Source of the DNA: Macrotis lagotis
Taxonomy: Eukaryota > Chordata > Mammalia > Peramelemorphia > Peramelidae
Reading direction: 5' to 3'
DNA: 64,000 bases
NCBI RefSeq assembly: GCF_037893015.1
Contig: NC_133658.1
Location: 881,248,893-881,312,892, forward strand
In this document: positions 1-12,804 of the stretch, one piece after another
Position numbering within the stretch: the stretch's first letter is position 1
How the letters are laid out: each line of letters starts with the position of its first letter
Made by a program: the position numbers and the translations under genes
The notes under the pieces: model-generated
The model's input: the letters and a program-made list of their open reading frames with translations, nothing else
Told to the model about the DNA's origin: nothing
The model's database searches: none

Positions 1-2085
1 GAGTAGCTGAGATGCACCATATGTCTTTGGCCCATAGCCTTCAGGGTATCATAAAAGAAGTTTGTTTACTTAGTTTATTATTGTCTGCAGAAAATTGAAT
101 TTCATCTGCCTTCTTACTGAACCAAGAGTCCTACATCTCTCTAAGCTTCACTTTACTTTGATGGAATTAAATGCTGCCATCTTAGAAATGGATGAACTAT
201 CCTGATGGTAAACCCTGTAGAGTTCTAATTTTTCATTTAGCAACTTCTGTATTTCCCCATTATTTTTATCAAACCAGTCTTGGTGTTTGTGAGTGTTCTG
301 GTCCAGATGAGCAAACGCAGTGCTGTACATCAGATCTTCGAAAGCTGCCCACTCCTTTTCTGCTCCACTGTTGCCAACTGTGTGTTGACTGTTTTCCCTC
401 CAAGTTAGTAACAAACTATTCCTGTTCAGAGAGACACTCTAATTTCTTGACATTAATTCGTCTAGTATTCACTTTGCCTTGAGGGCATCACTTTGGTTGA
501 ATGTGAATATTTAGCTTAGGATGAGTCTGTGATAGTCCGACACTCTGCACAACACGTTGCCTTTGTCACTCACATCCTGTCTCTTCTCACAATCATATAG
601 TCTAATAAATGCCAATGTTTGCTATAAGGGTGCATCTAGGAAGTTTTATTGCATTTAGGTAAATGGAAGACAGTGTTTGTGTTGAAGTCATGAGATGCAC
701 AAGTCTTCAGTAGAAGGTGACCATTGCTGTTGCTGTTTCCAACTCCATTCCTCCCAAGGACTCCCTGCCATATCTGGTCATCTGAGCCTACTCTGGCATT
801 AAAGTGATCCAGAATTATAAGCTTCTCCTCTTTTGGTACACTGATGATAATTGTCTCCAGTCTTCATAAAATTTTTCTTTAACTTCATCTGTGTTCATCA
901 TGGTGGGAGCGTAAGCACTGATGATGGTGGCATGGAGTTTTTCTGGAAGTGGCAATCTCATTGTCATGAACTATCATTCACTCAGTTTGGTAGGCATTCA
1001 AGAATATTGACTAGATCAGTTTTGATTGTAAAACCCACCCCAGCTTTGCTGTGTTCCCTTTCACTGTGACCACCACTCCAGAAAAACATGTATCCAGCTC
1101 CAACTTCAGTAAGCTAGCCTTCATTTGCCAGCCTTGTTTCACTCAGGGCTGTTATTTGGATATGATACCTGTTGAGTTCTCTTGCAACAAGAGCTGTTCA
1201 TTTCTCAGGTCTATTGGATCTTGTGTTGTCTATGAGTGTGTGCACTTTCCATGCACTGATGATGAGTGGAATCTTCTTTGAGCAAGTTTTTGTAGATTTT
1301 TTTTTGTGTCTTGACCACATTGGGATTCCTCACCTGCACAGTAATCAGGCCAGGTTGAGTAAGCAAACAATTTTTAGGGCACCTTTTCTAGTCCCTTCCC
1401 CACATCAGGAGGTGAGCAGTGTGATCCTTAAAGGGGCTGCTCAGTCACCCAGGGGGCTGCCAAATCCCACAGCAGGTTTCAGTGGAGAAATGACCCTATG
1501 ACCCTGGGGCCGCCTGTGTGCAGGGTTGTGACTACAGCTCCCAGTGTATCTGCACCTTCTGCTTCATCACTTGCCTGTAGCCGCAGGACTTTGAGGAATG
1601 GTTATGAGTGATGACTTGTTGAGTACTTAAATTGGATTTAAGTGAGGTAGAACTGCATGAAATCACCTGCCTCACTCTCTCTTCCAAAGTCATCATGATC
1701 CAGCATAGCAAGACAGAATCAAGACATCTGGTGATAGCTTAGATGCAGTGGATGACCTTGGTGTCTTAGATGTATAACCTAGCTCTAAGTGCTCCACAGC
1801 ACCTGCTTCAACTGACTTTATGGCCATTGGAATAAATTGTTCTCTACCCATTCCACCAGTGGAAGACTTCAGATGTTTGGGGTAAACAACCCCCACTATT
1901 CACTGATGAGTTTGAGACTCCCTTGGTTACCCTCAACCTGGTTTAGCCTGTCTACTAAAATGGTTTACTGGGGTGTTGCTGCTGTGCATACTTGGAGCCA
2001 CAGGTGAGAGTTAGGTGATTCAGGTGGTTCAGCAGCCCTCACACCAAGGTACTAGTCTTCCTTGAACACATCTTTCCCCACTCAT
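1..2085 (-). mobile_element. RTE-type LINE, 5' region and start of ORF (antisense)
   Basis: Read on the minus strand, about 2085 down to 1300 is the 5' non-coding part, and 1290 down to 1 encodes a broken endonuclease/reverse-transcriptase polyprotein. Visible pieces are an endonuclease-like stretch near 850-700 ([12 protein letters not shown], with His where the usual motif has Gly; then [14 protein letters not shown]) and a linker at 414-148 (HQDWFDKNNGEIQKLL). Both are typical of RTE/BovB-like LINEs of mammals. The frame is interrupted, so the copy is dead. The element continues beyond base 1. A second copy of the same 5' region lies at about 62044-62585 on the + strand. Confidence 0.8.
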
Positions 2086-2194
2086 AGAAGAAAGAAAAGC
2101 CTGGCAAAGAAGAGCCCATCTTTAGGAATATTAACCATCACATTGCTTCTAATTGATGACTTCTAAGAAAAAGTTACTTTGAGGAAAATGAATC

Positions 2195-2455
2195 AAAAAT
2201 ATCTGCTGCAGAATCTCTTACTTCCCTCAAGTCTTAGCTCAAGGGTTGTTTTCTACTTTCCTGTATTCCCCAGTTACTTTGTGCCTTTCCTTCCTAACTA
2301 ATTTGTATGTATTTTCTATGTCTTTATAGATGTATGTTTGTCACCCCAGAAGAATGTAAGCTCTTTGAGGGCAGGGACTGTTCCATTTTTGTCTTTGTAT
2401 CCTAAGTAGGTAGTTCAAGTTTTGGAGAAAAGAAGTGCTTAACAAAATCTTGATG
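2195..2455 (+). mobile_element. L2 LINE 3' end
   Basis: Carries the characteristic 3' L2 text: 'tcttagctcaag', then 'gaatgtaagctctttgaggg' and 'cagggactgtt', ending with a 'tgcttaacaaaatcttgatga' tail. Confidence 0.7.
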
Positions 2456-2459
2456 ACTG

Positions 2460-3770
2460 ATTATTTGATGATTATCCATACGAGGGATGGATTGATAGAA
2501 AGCCTTTCCAATCACTTGGAGTTCTCCTACACCCCTGGAGCATTAGACTTGCCTCACCAGTCTTCTGCCCTCACCTTGAAAAGACAAAATAGCAAAAGGC
2601 CAAGGAAGAGCAATCATATAAACACAAGAGAGAAAATAGAAACTTAAAAGCTCCTAGAGAATGCTAGCTTGATACCAACTGATAGAATCACTGTCTTTTA
2701 AATGTGTTTTCCTGATACCCTAGATCTGGAAGTGATCATAATGGCAATTACCAGACTGTGTAACATGTGTGTGATTTTTAAAATATGGAAATCTACTCAC
2801 TTGGATTGTCAGCTTCATTTTCTATTGGGGACCATTCAAAAAAGCAAACAATTTTCAGTTTACAATCAGAAAACAGGGGACAGCAAGGTTGGGATTTTTT
2901 GTGCTGTTTCTGAATTGGACCCAACCAAATTAATTTTCATGTTTAAATCTATATAAATAGTTGCACAAACTTAAATGACTAATTAATTTCTTTCTCTTAC
3001 TCATTCAGTTTCTATCGAAGTGAGATCACAAAGACTGAACACCGAGAAAGGGTTCTATTATTAAAACCACAAGAAAGCCAGAAAGAAAAATTTCCCTCTC
3101 TACAATTTCTCTTCTGATTCTGTCTTCACTGACTTATTTCTACAGAAGATTAAAAAGCTTTGGTATGCATGAGATCAATGAAGACTGTGGAAAATGAGGT
3201 GGAAAAAGATTAACCAGTTGTTAACAGCCACATTGGGAGTGGCATGTTACATATAGGGGTACACGTCTGCTTGTCGACATCCTTTTAAAATATTGAGTTT
3301 CTCAAGGTCTATGGCTATTCTATGCTTTTGTTTTAGAAGAAAAAAATCTATTTTTAGATATGCAAAATAAAAAGGAATGGATCTTCATTCTGTGTAGAAA
3401 AAGCCCAAATAGAAGGAAGGTCTTAGACCTCATTCTAACACAATTTTATAATCAGTCCCTGAAATAAATGCTGGGAGAGAGAAGATGAGAAGATGCCCAT
3501 TGAAGTGTAAGGGCAGAGGGTCTAATCCCACTAGATTTTTATAAGCCTCTCATGCAATTCCTCAAAGAGCCTCATGGCCAGTTCTCAGATCCTTAAATAG
3601 CCCTACTTGAGTTTACTAGAAAGTAAAGCAGTTGTGTATGTTGGATGTGTCATGCTGGGGAGAGCTAGTTATTCCTCCTGACTCTGGTGCCCCATCCGTA
3701 GTGGTGCCCTATCTGTAGTGATGCCTCTCTCTTTTCTAGCTCCCTCCCTCAGGTATGATTTTGTTGCTGG
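2460..3770. other. No gene seen; AT-rich intergenic DNA
   Basis: No spliceable or long coding frame is visible. Bases 3196-3290 recur at 5797-5893 (see findings). The rest is unassigned. Confidence 0.5.
3196..3290 (+). repeat. Copy 1 of a ~95-bp direct repeat
   Basis: Bases from 'gaggtggaaaaagattaacc' through 'gtggcatgttacatataggg' to 'ccttttaaa' match 5797-5893 with few changes. The family is not recognised. Confidence 0.6.
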
Positions 3771-3959
3771 TTGATTCCCTCAGCTCCACCCCTTTGGTTT
3801 GATTTGCTTTTCCTCTCAAACCAAATAAAGGAAAGAAACAGTGGAAAAGGGGCATACCCAAGATATAATTTCAATAACAGTTCCATTAAAAAAAACTATA
3901 CTGGGAAATTAAAATATGAATTGATACTTCTTTTTCTGACTAATTTTTATACCATGGTT

Positions 3960-4240
3960 TTGAAACCTTTCTCTTTCTATCTCTCTGTCTCTAGCTCTCT
4001 TTCCTCCCTCTCCCTCTCTCTGTTTCCATTTCTCTCTCTTTGTATCTCTCTCTCTTTGTCTCTTTTGCATGTCTCTGTTTCTTTCCTATTCTATCTTTTG
4101 CTCTCTGCCTCTCCTCTCTCTCCCTTTCTTTGTTTCATTGTCTCTCTACATCTCTTTCTGTTTCATTATCTTTCTCTTTGCCTCTTTTCTGCCTATGTCT
4201 CTTTCTCTCATCCTACCCCATTGCCTACCCTACCCCCATA
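3960..4240. repeat. CT-rich low-complexity tract
   Basis: Dense ctctctt/ctttctct runs with no fixed unit. Open frames through it (Leu/Ser-rich) are artefacts of composition. Confidence 0.85.
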
Positions 4241-4299
4241 ACAGATAAATCATGAAATGGTTAATCATTTTATCTTAGAGAAATGGCTTTTTCTATTTT

Positions 4300-4452
4300 G
4301 TTTTATTTTAGTTTTTACAAGGCAGTGGGGTTGAATGACTTGCCCAAGGTCACACAGCTAGGCAATTCTTATGTGTCTGAGACTGGATTTGAACTCAGGT
4401 CCTCCTGACTCCAGGGCTGGAGCTCTATCTACTATGCCACCTAGCTACCTCT
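4300..4452 (-). mobile_element. Marsupial tRNA-derived SINE
   Basis: The antisense copy starts with 'tttttacaaggcagtggggt', passes 'ttgcccaaggtcacacagct' and ends at the tRNA-like head 'gccacctagctacctc'. Confidence 0.85.
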
Positions 4453-4564
4453 GAGAAATGGCTTTTTAAAGCAAAAGCAAAACATAAATAAAAAACAAAG
4501 ACTCAGATTTCTCTTGAGAAAATGAGTGAAAAAGGATGGGGAAGTAATCCCCAATTCTATACCT

Positions 4565-4686
4565 TTTTTGTTTTTTGGGGTTTTTTTGCATGACAATGGG
4601 GTTAAATTGACTTGATCAAGGATTTGAACTCAGGTTCTCCTGACTCCAGGGTTCTTGCTTTATTCACTGAGTCACCTAACTGCCCT
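4565..4686 (-). mobile_element. Marsupial SINE with internal deletion
   Basis: Same family as the copy at 4300-4452, but the middle third ('cacacagctaggcaattatt' part) is missing between 'cttgatcaag' and 'gatttgaactcagg'. Confidence 0.75.
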
Positions 4687-5400
4687 CATATCTGTACCTT
4701 CTTAATATATAAATAGTTCCAAATTGGTTCTATTCATAGAACATAACCCTGCACAACCTGATCACATTTCTGCCCTTTTGGTCTCATTTTGCACTCCCCT
4801 TCTAGTTCCCATGTGGTGACATCAGTAGCAATCTGCTCACCTATCTGGGTCATCATAATATGTTCATCTTGAACCCCTTCCCACCATTTCCATGATGATG
4901 GCTCCCAGCATACTCATTTTCCTTTGGCATAATCCTTCCCGTCGTATGCTCTTAGGGCCTTACTCATGTGAGACTTCTGCTATCCCTTCCTTATGAGTAG
5001 AAAGGTTCTAGGTATCACTCATTGATCCACCCACCAGGAGCTCAAGGAAGGGAGAACTAGAAATTCCTGTCTGCCAGTGAACATTATCTTCAGTGTGACA
5101 TTACACTAGAAATGAATGAATGCCAAATGTACTTTCTCTTTCTTGTTTAGTCTTTGTCACAGAGGATGACTTGTTGGGTAGGAGAGAGGGTAGAGTCATA
5201 TGACCAACAAAATGGCAGAATAGATGCAGTCAGGAAACCTTCATCACAAATGAAAGGAATTAATTATATGGCAGGGATAGAGTCCTTATGTTCTATAAAA
5301 TAAAACTGAAACTCATATACATGATAAACTAATTTTAGATGAACTAACTTTAGATCTATAGCACTTAAATGTCTAGCTCAATGCTTCTTCCCCACATAAG

Positions 5401-5430
5401 TGCACACACACACAAACACACACACACATC
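5401..5430. repeat. (CA)n microsatellite
   Basis: Short interrupted cacaca run. Confidence 0.8.
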
Positions 5431-5796
5431 CAAGCTCAGGCTTGTAGCTGGGTGTCTAGTCATAAAGCCACCTGTAGCTACATAAGAAGTAGCAGATGCT
5501 GCTTCTGCCTAGATACATGAAGGAAAGGAGGAGAGAAAAAGGAAGACTCCGGCTGAAAATATAATGGCGAATGTAGCTTGACTAAAGTTGACCTGTATGT
5601 TGGGTCAACCGGGACCAATCCTTTCCTTTTGGAAATTACTCAAGGCAGGTTTCTAGCTCAATGACCTCCATACCTCCAAATATAAAGACATTGAAGGTGC
5701 CTAGGAGGCCATCTTAGACAATCTGATGAGGATGATGAGGATGATGATGATGTTTGTCCTTTGTTCCTGAAGAACAAGGTGGGGAACTGAGGTGGG

Positions 5797-5893
5797 AAAA
5801 GATTAATCAGTTTGTTAACAACCACATTGTGAGTGGCATGTTACATACAGGGGTATGTACACATCTGCTTGTTCACATTCTTTTAAAAACGAA
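5797..5893 (+). repeat. Copy 2 of a ~95-bp direct repeat
   Basis: Matches 3196-3290 in the same orientation. Just upstream (5725-5790) is a (GAT)n tract running into 'tttgtcctttgttcctgaag', which looks like the antisense tail of a marsupial SINE. Confidence 0.6.
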
Positions 5894-6417
5894 TATGCAA
5901 TGAAATCTTTCTTCAAAGAGGTAGAAGCTAAGAGAAATGGAACAACAGATTTGGAACCCAAAAACATGGAAGTGGAGGAACATGGGACAGAAGATAAAAT
6001 GTTAAAAGTATATATTTATTCTGTGCTAACTGTGAATACAAGACATTCAGAAATAAATCATGGATCATGGTCTCACAGAAGAACCTGATAAACCAAAAAC
6101 CTGAATGTCATAAAAATACCAACCCTCCCCCCCAAAAGAAATACCTATCTGGAACTTTAGACTATAGACAACAAAACATCAGCTGAGACAATTCCCAAAT
6201 TGGAAAAAACAACAAAACTTCACATTAAGTGGTTACATTAAAAACATCCATGACAAACAACAAATTGTCCAAAAAAGGCACAAAAAAGACTTTTAACTAT
6301 GAAGGAAGGGCAATTTTAATAACTCAAGGTAGGAGAGGGAAGAAATATGTTTGCAAATAAATGTGACATAGAAACAGAAGGCATCAATAAATATAGGATA
6401 CATTTTAAAAAAAAATT

Positions 6418-6570
6418 ATGCAGCCAGGTGATGCAGTGGATAGAGCACTAGCCCTGAAGTCAGGAGGACCTGAGTTCAAATTTAGATTCAGACAGTTAAT
6501 AATTGTCTAGCTGTTTGACCTTGGGCAAGTCACTCTTAACCCCATTGTCTTAAATAAATAAAAATTTTAA
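6418..6570 (+). mobile_element. Marsupial tRNA-derived SINE
   Basis: Head 'gtgatgcagtggatagagca', middle 'aggaggacctgagttcaaat', tail 'accccattgtc' followed by an A-rich end. Confidence 0.85.
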
Positions 6571-6639
6571 AAAATGAATGAAGGCAAAGGCTATTTAAAT
6601 GGATAGTCTGAAAAAATGCCAAATTTATTATTAGTATTA

Positions 6640-6885
6640 TTAATAATAGCTAGCATACACAATATGCTAAATTCTTTACAGCTATTATCTCATTTGATCC
6701 TCATAACAGTCCCAAGAAGTAAGTGCTGTTATTAACCCCTTTTTATAGTTGAGGAAACTGAGGCAAGTTAAGTGACTTGTCCAGGACCTCTCTGCTAATA
6801 AGCATCTGAAACTAGATTTGAACTTGGACCTTCCTAACTCCAGGTCTGGTGCTCTATCCATCATTGCATTACCCAACTATATCCT
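6640..6885 (-). mobile_element. MIR-type core SINE
   Basis: The antisense MIR core is clear: 'gttgaggaaactgaggcaag', 'aagtgacttgtcc', then 'ggtgctctatccatca'. Confidence 0.75.
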
Positions 6886-6939
6886 CCACTAAGAAGGGTT
6901 TTTCTTTGTCCCGTTTAGGAACAGGTCCCTGAAAAAATG

Positions 6940-7180
6940 ATTCTGAAATGCTCCTCTGGCTAAATACAGCTTATCCTACCCTAGGACTCTATCATTTACC
7001 ACTGGCAATCACCTTTTATCAGCTGACTCTGAATGAGAAACCTTTCCTGATTTCCTTGGAGCTGGTATCCTGCAAATATCACTTTTAAAATGAAAACTCT
7101 TTGAGGTCAATGATCTTTTTGGTTTTATTTTTCTATGTCCAGTGCCTATAACAGTGACTGGCACTTATTAAATACTGGCC
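6940..7180 (+). mobile_element. L2 LINE 3' end, diverged
   Basis: 'aaaactctttgaggtcaatg' followed by 'gtgcctataacagtgactgg' and 'cacttattaaatactgg' matches the L2 3' end pattern. Confidence 0.55.
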
Positions 7181-7688
7181 AGAGAAGACTGGATTGGAAT
7201 ATGGCTTGTCCTACCCTTCACTGTCAGAACTCCCCTCTGGCTCTGCCCCACCCACTTCCAAGCAGGGACCTTACTTTGTACCTGCCATATCCTATTCCTC
7301 CGGGGGGTTCCAGGTAACCTACTTTCACCAGAGCTATAGCTTTATATCTTTGAGCTTTGTGTTCTTATCTGTGAAATTATGATAATGACACTTGTAAAAT
7401 CTGCCTCACTGGGTTGTTGGGAAAATAAGTGAATATAAAATTCTCTTGTGTTCAATTCAATAAATATTTATGAAGTATCAACCACGAGCTAGAGACACAA
7501 AGCTGAAAACAGTCTCTCAAGGGTTTTATGATCTACTGGGGAGAAGTTACACAAAATATCATCTAATTAATATTACATCTATGCAATGCAAGCTCAAATT
7601 CTCAAATGGATCCTGGATGGCATCTAATTGGAAACTGCCTCCAATGACACTGCTTCCAACCTATCTATAGCTGCCCATTCTGTTCATT

Positions 7689-7843
7689 CTTTTTTTTTTT
7701 GGTTTTTGCAAGGCAATGGGTTTAAGTGACTTGCCCAAGGTCACACAGCTAGGCAATTATTAAGTGTCTGAGGATGGATTCGAACTCAGGTACTCCTGAC
7801 TTCAGGACTGGTGCTCTATCTACTGCACCACCTAGCCACCCCA
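7689..7843 (-). mobile_element. Marsupial tRNA-derived SINE
   Basis: Antisense copy with poly-T start, 'ttgcaaggcaatgggtttaa' and the full head at 'gcaccacctagccacc'. Confidence 0.9.
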
Positions 7844-8585
7844 ATTGTGTTCATTCTTGACAATATTTTCCCATGAATACATTCTAAGACCTGCTCAATC
7901 AGCCCATCCTCTTTTTAATCATATTTCCCTGATGATATTCCTTATTTGTCATCTTTTACAGCCTGCTATCTGCCATATTTTTGCAATTATTCTCTGAATG
8001 ATAGTAATTTTGATTCTTTGGTGACTTTGTTCTTACCTTTTGAACATGTTGTACTGGATAGCCAATAGAAATCTCAAATATTTCCAAAATAGAACTCATT
8101 TTTTTTATCCCAAAAAACTTCCTGTCTTCTACATTTCCCTATTATTGTTGAGGAACCTGTCATCCTTCTAGTTACTCAGGCTCACAATCTACGTGTTATC
8201 CCCACTCCTCTCTAGTATTTCTGATCCTTTGCCAAATCTTGTCATAGAAATGACAAGTAGAAACTTTTGCAACTTGTCTTGCATACATCCCCTTCTCTTT
8301 ACATATAAAACCACCAGAATGGTATAGGCTCTCAGCAATTTACTCTTGGACTATGAAAATAATCTGGTTGATCACCCTGCTTCAAGTGTCTCCCTATGCC
8401 AATCTCTCCACTCAATTGTCAAGGTGATTATCCTAAAGAACAGTTGATGTTATTCCCCCCCCCCTTAATAATCTCCAATGGCTCCCTTTTACCTCTATGA
8501 TCAGTCTTTTGTATATATCTTTTATGTATCTAACTATATTTTATCTCTTCTAATCCTGGCTGGTTTCTACTTTTCTAGTCTTCTT

Positions 8586-8826
8586 AGTCTTCATTTGAGT
8601 TCTGTTGAACTCTTTGTGACCCAATTTGGAATTTTCTTGGCAAAGATACTGGAGCCATTTACCCTTTCCTTCTCCAGCTCATTTTACAGTTGAAGAAATT
8701 GAGGCAAACAGGGTGAAATGACATTACACAACTAGTAAGTCTGAGGTAAGATTTGAACTCACAAACAGGAGTCTTCCTGACTCCAGATCTAGCTCTCTAT
8801 ACACTATGGTGCTATCTAGCTGTCCT
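8586..8826 (-). mobile_element. MAR1-like core SINE
   Basis: Diagnostic antisense blocks 'tcttggcaaagatactggag', 'ccttctccagctcattttac' and 'ttgaactcacaaacaggagt' in order. Confidence 0.75.
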
Positions 8827-8849
8827 TATAAGTTACTCCCTTCTATCTA

Positions 8850-9320
8850 TGCTATGATCTCATGATATTGGCCTTCTTACTGTTACATACACAAGGTGCT
8901 ATCTCCTGGTTTTGAGCCTTTTAACTGGCTGCCTCCAATGTACAGAATGCTCTCCTTGGAGCGTTCCGCACTGATCTTCACATGGCAAGGATTCAAAGTC
9001 TTGCCCATCCTGATTGGTCTCCCCTGGGCACTCTAGCTCATCAATTTCCTTCCCAAAATGTAATGCCCTTATTGGGTTCTCTACCTTCCTTGAGGATCCT
9101 TTTTGTAACTATTTTCTTCAAGAGGTCTCTCCCACTATGACCTTCCTTCTGAGATTGTTACCTTCTTTTTGTATATATTTTCAGTGAACATAGTGGTTTG
9201 CACATAATTTCCCCCATTAGAATGTGAGCTCTTTGAGATCAGGGATTATTTTTACCTTCTCTTGCATCCCCAGCATTTAACACAGTTCCTAGGAGTAAAT
9301 GTTTATCTACTGACCGGATG
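8850..9320 (+). mobile_element. L2 LINE 3' end
   Basis: Long L2 3' segment including 'agaatgtgagctctttgaga' and 'atccccagcatttaacacag'. Confidence 0.7.
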
Positions 9321-9424
9321 ATGTTTCTTACAGCCATATAACAACACTGGGAGAATATTGTTATTAAGAATGGTCATATGTTTTTGGGAGAAGTTTAAAG
9401 AAGCTTTGCAATTTCCAAAGGTAT

Positions 9425-9580
9425 TCTTTTTTTAGTTTTTTTCAAGGCAATGGGGTTAAGTGGCTTGCCCAAGGCCACACAGCTAGGTAATTATTAAGTG
9501 TCTGAGGTCACATTTGAACTCAGGTCCTCCTGACTTCTGGGCCGGTGCTCTATCCACTGCTCCACCTAGCTGCCCTTCCC
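9425..9580 (-). mobile_element. Marsupial tRNA-derived SINE
   Basis: Complete antisense copy: 'caaggcaatggggttaagtg' to 'ctccacctagctgccc'. Confidence 0.9.
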
Positions 9581-10094
9581 AAGGTATTCTTATCTGCTTT
9601 TCTTCCCTTTTAATTCTAGACGTTACTTGTTCATTTGTAGTGTCTGTCCTAGAAATACATAAAGATTGAACATGGTCATCTCCCAGTAGCTGCGTGTCAC
9701 ACCTAGGCAAACGACATTCTTCAGCCATTTAGAATTTTCCATGTGGATGATCAGGCCAAGTTCTTGGAGTAATCATAGATTCCTTCTACAATGTTCTTCA
9801 GGGTCCAAGATTCTGTTGCAGCATGATGTCATCTGATGTTTTAGTTTGTACACAGGTAATACTAAGACATCTGAGGCAGGATTTGAATCCTGGTTCCTTT
9901 GACTTCAGAATTGCTACTGATAAACATTTTTTATTATTCTTTTTTCTAGCTTTACGTTAATTTTGATCTTTGCTCTAACAAGTCAGTGTTCTGATTCAGG
10001 AATGATTTCTATATCAGTAACTCATCTTTTTATCTATTAAATGAGAATTAATTTCATTTTTTGTGATGTTATTCAGTGTTTGTCACATCTAGTA

Positions 10095-10192
10095 CCTTGG
10101 TTAAGTGACTTACCCAGAGATACATAGCTAGTAAGTGTCAGATTGGATTTGAACTTGGGTCCTCCATGACTCTGTGCTACCTAACTGGCCCC
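10095..10192 (-). mobile_element. MIR/MAR1-like SINE fragment
   Basis: 'ggttaagtgacttacccaga' and 'gatttgaacttgggtcctcc' are the antisense core. Confidence 0.6.
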
Positions 10193-10374
10193 TAAATTCT
10201 TCTCACCGAAGAAAGTACTAATAACTTAGAGGCATGAAGCTTCTTTGTAGTTATAAATCTTTCATAAATCTTATTATTTGTTTCTGACTCATATTTTCCA
10301 ATATTTTTCTTGCCTATCTTTACCTTTACATTGAAGTCATTTTATATCAAAGTATAAGAAATTGTATTTTTAAA

Positions 10375-10523
10375 ACATATTATTTATTTAAGGCAATGGG
10401 GTTAAGTGACTTGCCCAAGGTCAGACAGCTAGGCAATTATTAAGTGTCTGAGGTCAGATTTGAACTCAGGTCCTCCTGACTAGAGGGCTGGTGTTCTATC
10501 CACTGTGCTACTTAGCTGCCACT
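10375..10523 (-). mobile_element. Marsupial tRNA-derived SINE
   Basis: Antisense copy: 'aaggcaatggggttaagtga' to 'gtgctacttagctgcc'. Confidence 0.88.
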
Positions 10524-10684
10524 AGAAAATGTATTTTTAGGGTGGCTTATTGAATTTTTCATAGAATTCTTCAAGTCAAGTCAGCAAGCATTATTAAATC
10601 ATTACTATATGCCAAGACACTGTGGTAAATGCAAGGAATACAAACACAGACAGAAAGAAAAAGTCTCTGCCCTCAAGGAACTTA

Positions 10685-11130
10685 ACATTTTTTAATTAAA
10701 ATTTTTTTTCCAGCTACATTCTTTGGTAGTTTTTCAACATTCTTCCTTTTTGAAATTACAAATTCCACATTTTTCTGCCACTCTCCTTCCCTCCCCTCTC
10801 CCCTTGGCTGTGAAGAGTCTGGTAAAAGTTGCACATGTACATTTTGCTTAACATATTTAAGTATTAGTCATTTTGTGTAAGAGGAATTAGGACTAAAGGA
10901 AAAGAAAAAAGTCCACGAGATAGGAAGGAAAAGCATAAGACAAGTGAACATTCAGATTATGTAGTTTTTTTAATTTATTTTTTGTTTTTTTTTTTCCCTT
11001 TGGATGTGGGTGGCATTGTCTCTCTCAGAATTGTCCTTGATCTCTGAACGGCTGAGAAGATCTGCATTTATCATAGTTGATCAACTCACAATATGGCTGT
11101 TAATGTGAGCAATGTTCTCTTGGTTCTGAA
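10685..11130 (-). mobile_element. L1-type LINE 3' region
   Basis: T-rich start, then 'attccacatttttctgccac' and 'gaggaattaggactaa'. It resembles 17860-18225 and 47225-47420 and reads as the antisense 3' end of an L1 family. Confidence 0.55.
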
Positions 11131-11134
11131 GAGT

Positions 11135-12240
11135 TTACATTGTAAAGAGAAAAGACAACAAATAAAAAGGAGTTGAAAAGCAGGAGGGAAGAAAGAAGAG
11201 TCTGAGATACCCAAACTTGGAGCATTGTGCAGAAAGTCCAAAGAATTCAAGTTTAGTCTAGAGAGGAATAAAGACATGAGTGATCTGGTTTGCCTCCTTA
11301 AAATGGAAGTTCTGGGAGGAACCAGGCAGTCAAAGAAAGAGAGATGCCACAGGGATAGAGGGTACTTTCAAACATGAGAAATTCAGGGTAGAATGTAAGA
11401 GCAAAATGAGTTTCCAGAATAAAGTGGTTTCTGAGGCATTGTTACAGAAAGGTCAAAAGACTGGAGAGGTATTATCTTCTTCATCCTCTGCAATACAGAT
11501 GTTGGTGCATAAGTCAGAATTGTTTTTGTGGTGGTATTTTTGCCAGTACTTATCAAAAACACATTGAAGGTCTGTATTCATATCTGAGCACTGAATTTCA
11601 GTTTGAAAAAAAAACCTTTTTAATTTAGCATAATCAAAATTGTCTACTTTAAATCTAGTAATGCTCTCAACCCTTGTTAGTCATAAGTCCTTCTCTTCTC
11701 CCTAGAACCTGACAGATAAACTATTCCTAGCTTTCCTAATCTGCCCAAATCGTGTACCTATTTTGACCTTATCTTGATCAAAGTTCTTCTTGCTTGTCTT
11801 GCAAGATGTTGGTCTGTAAACTTGGTTTCTGCCATACTCTTTTTCAGTTTTTTCAGTAGTTTTTGTTAAACTGCTATTAAAACTCAATGAATTTTGTTCC
11901 AGAAGCTGGTATCTTTGTGTTTATCAAACACTAGATTGCTATGGTCATTTACTACTGTGGGCATTACATTTAGGAAGATTCCTGATGAGCTAGAGTGCCC
12001 AGGGGAGACCAATCAGGATGGACAAGACTTTGAGTCCTTGCCATGTGAAGATCAGTGGGGAAGCTGCAGACATGTACAGCTTGTAGGGAGTGGAGGAAAG
12101 GCATAATTACTGTCTCCAGGCATCAGAACTGTCCTTTGGAAGGGGATTAGACTCATGATGTTTGGCTTCAAAAGTCAGAAGAAGGAACAATGAATGGAAA
12201 GTTGCAGAAAGACTGATTTCAGATTGATTTAAGGAAGAAT
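11135..12240. other. No gene seen; old repeat text
   Basis: 11140-11480 resembles parts of the long old element at 33530-34560 ('gagatgccacaggg', 'agaataaagtggtttctgag'). The remainder is unassigned and no coding evidence is visible. Confidence 0.4.
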
Positions 12241-12244
12241 TTCT

Positions 12245-12485
12245 TAATTTATTTTATCATTGTTTAGTCATGTCTATCTTTTTGTGACCCCATTTGGGTT
12301 TTTCTTGGCAAAGGTACTGGAATGGTTTGCCATTTCCTCTTCTAATTTATTTTACAAATCAGGAAACTGAGGCAAAGAGGGTTAAGTGACTTGCCCAGAG
12401 TCACACAACTAGTAAGTATCTGAGGTTGGGAGACGAGTCTTCCTGATTCCCAGTCTGGGACTCTTATGCACTATGGTCTCATCAT
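12245..12485 (-). mobile_element. MAR1-like core SINE
   Basis: 'tttttgtgacccca', 'ttcttggcaaaggtactgga', 'gaggaaactgaggcaaagag' is wholly diagnostic. Confidence 0.8.
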
Positions 12486-12633
12486 AATAATGAAAATGGG
12501 CTACTTTAGGAAGTAAGAAGTTTTATTGGATGTTTTCAATCAAAAAATTGAATTATCACTTATCAGTATATTGTGATAATCATTCTTTGTAGAAGTTAGA
12601 CTAGATGTTCTCTGAGATCTCTCCCAAATTTGA

Positions 12634-12662
12634 ATGAATGAATGAATGAATCAATGAATAAA
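12634..12662. repeat. (AATG)n microsatellite
   Basis: About six gaat/aatg units. Confidence 0.85.
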
Positions 12663-12804
12663 AAAACATTTTTATTGGGTCAGGAACTGAACTAAAAACT
12701 GGGGTTTCAAACACAAGCATACAGTACCTGCCCTCCAGGCAGGCTTACATTCTAAAAGGGGAAGAGAACATAGGTAGGGAGGTGCTAGTCAGGAAGGAGT
12801 AGAC

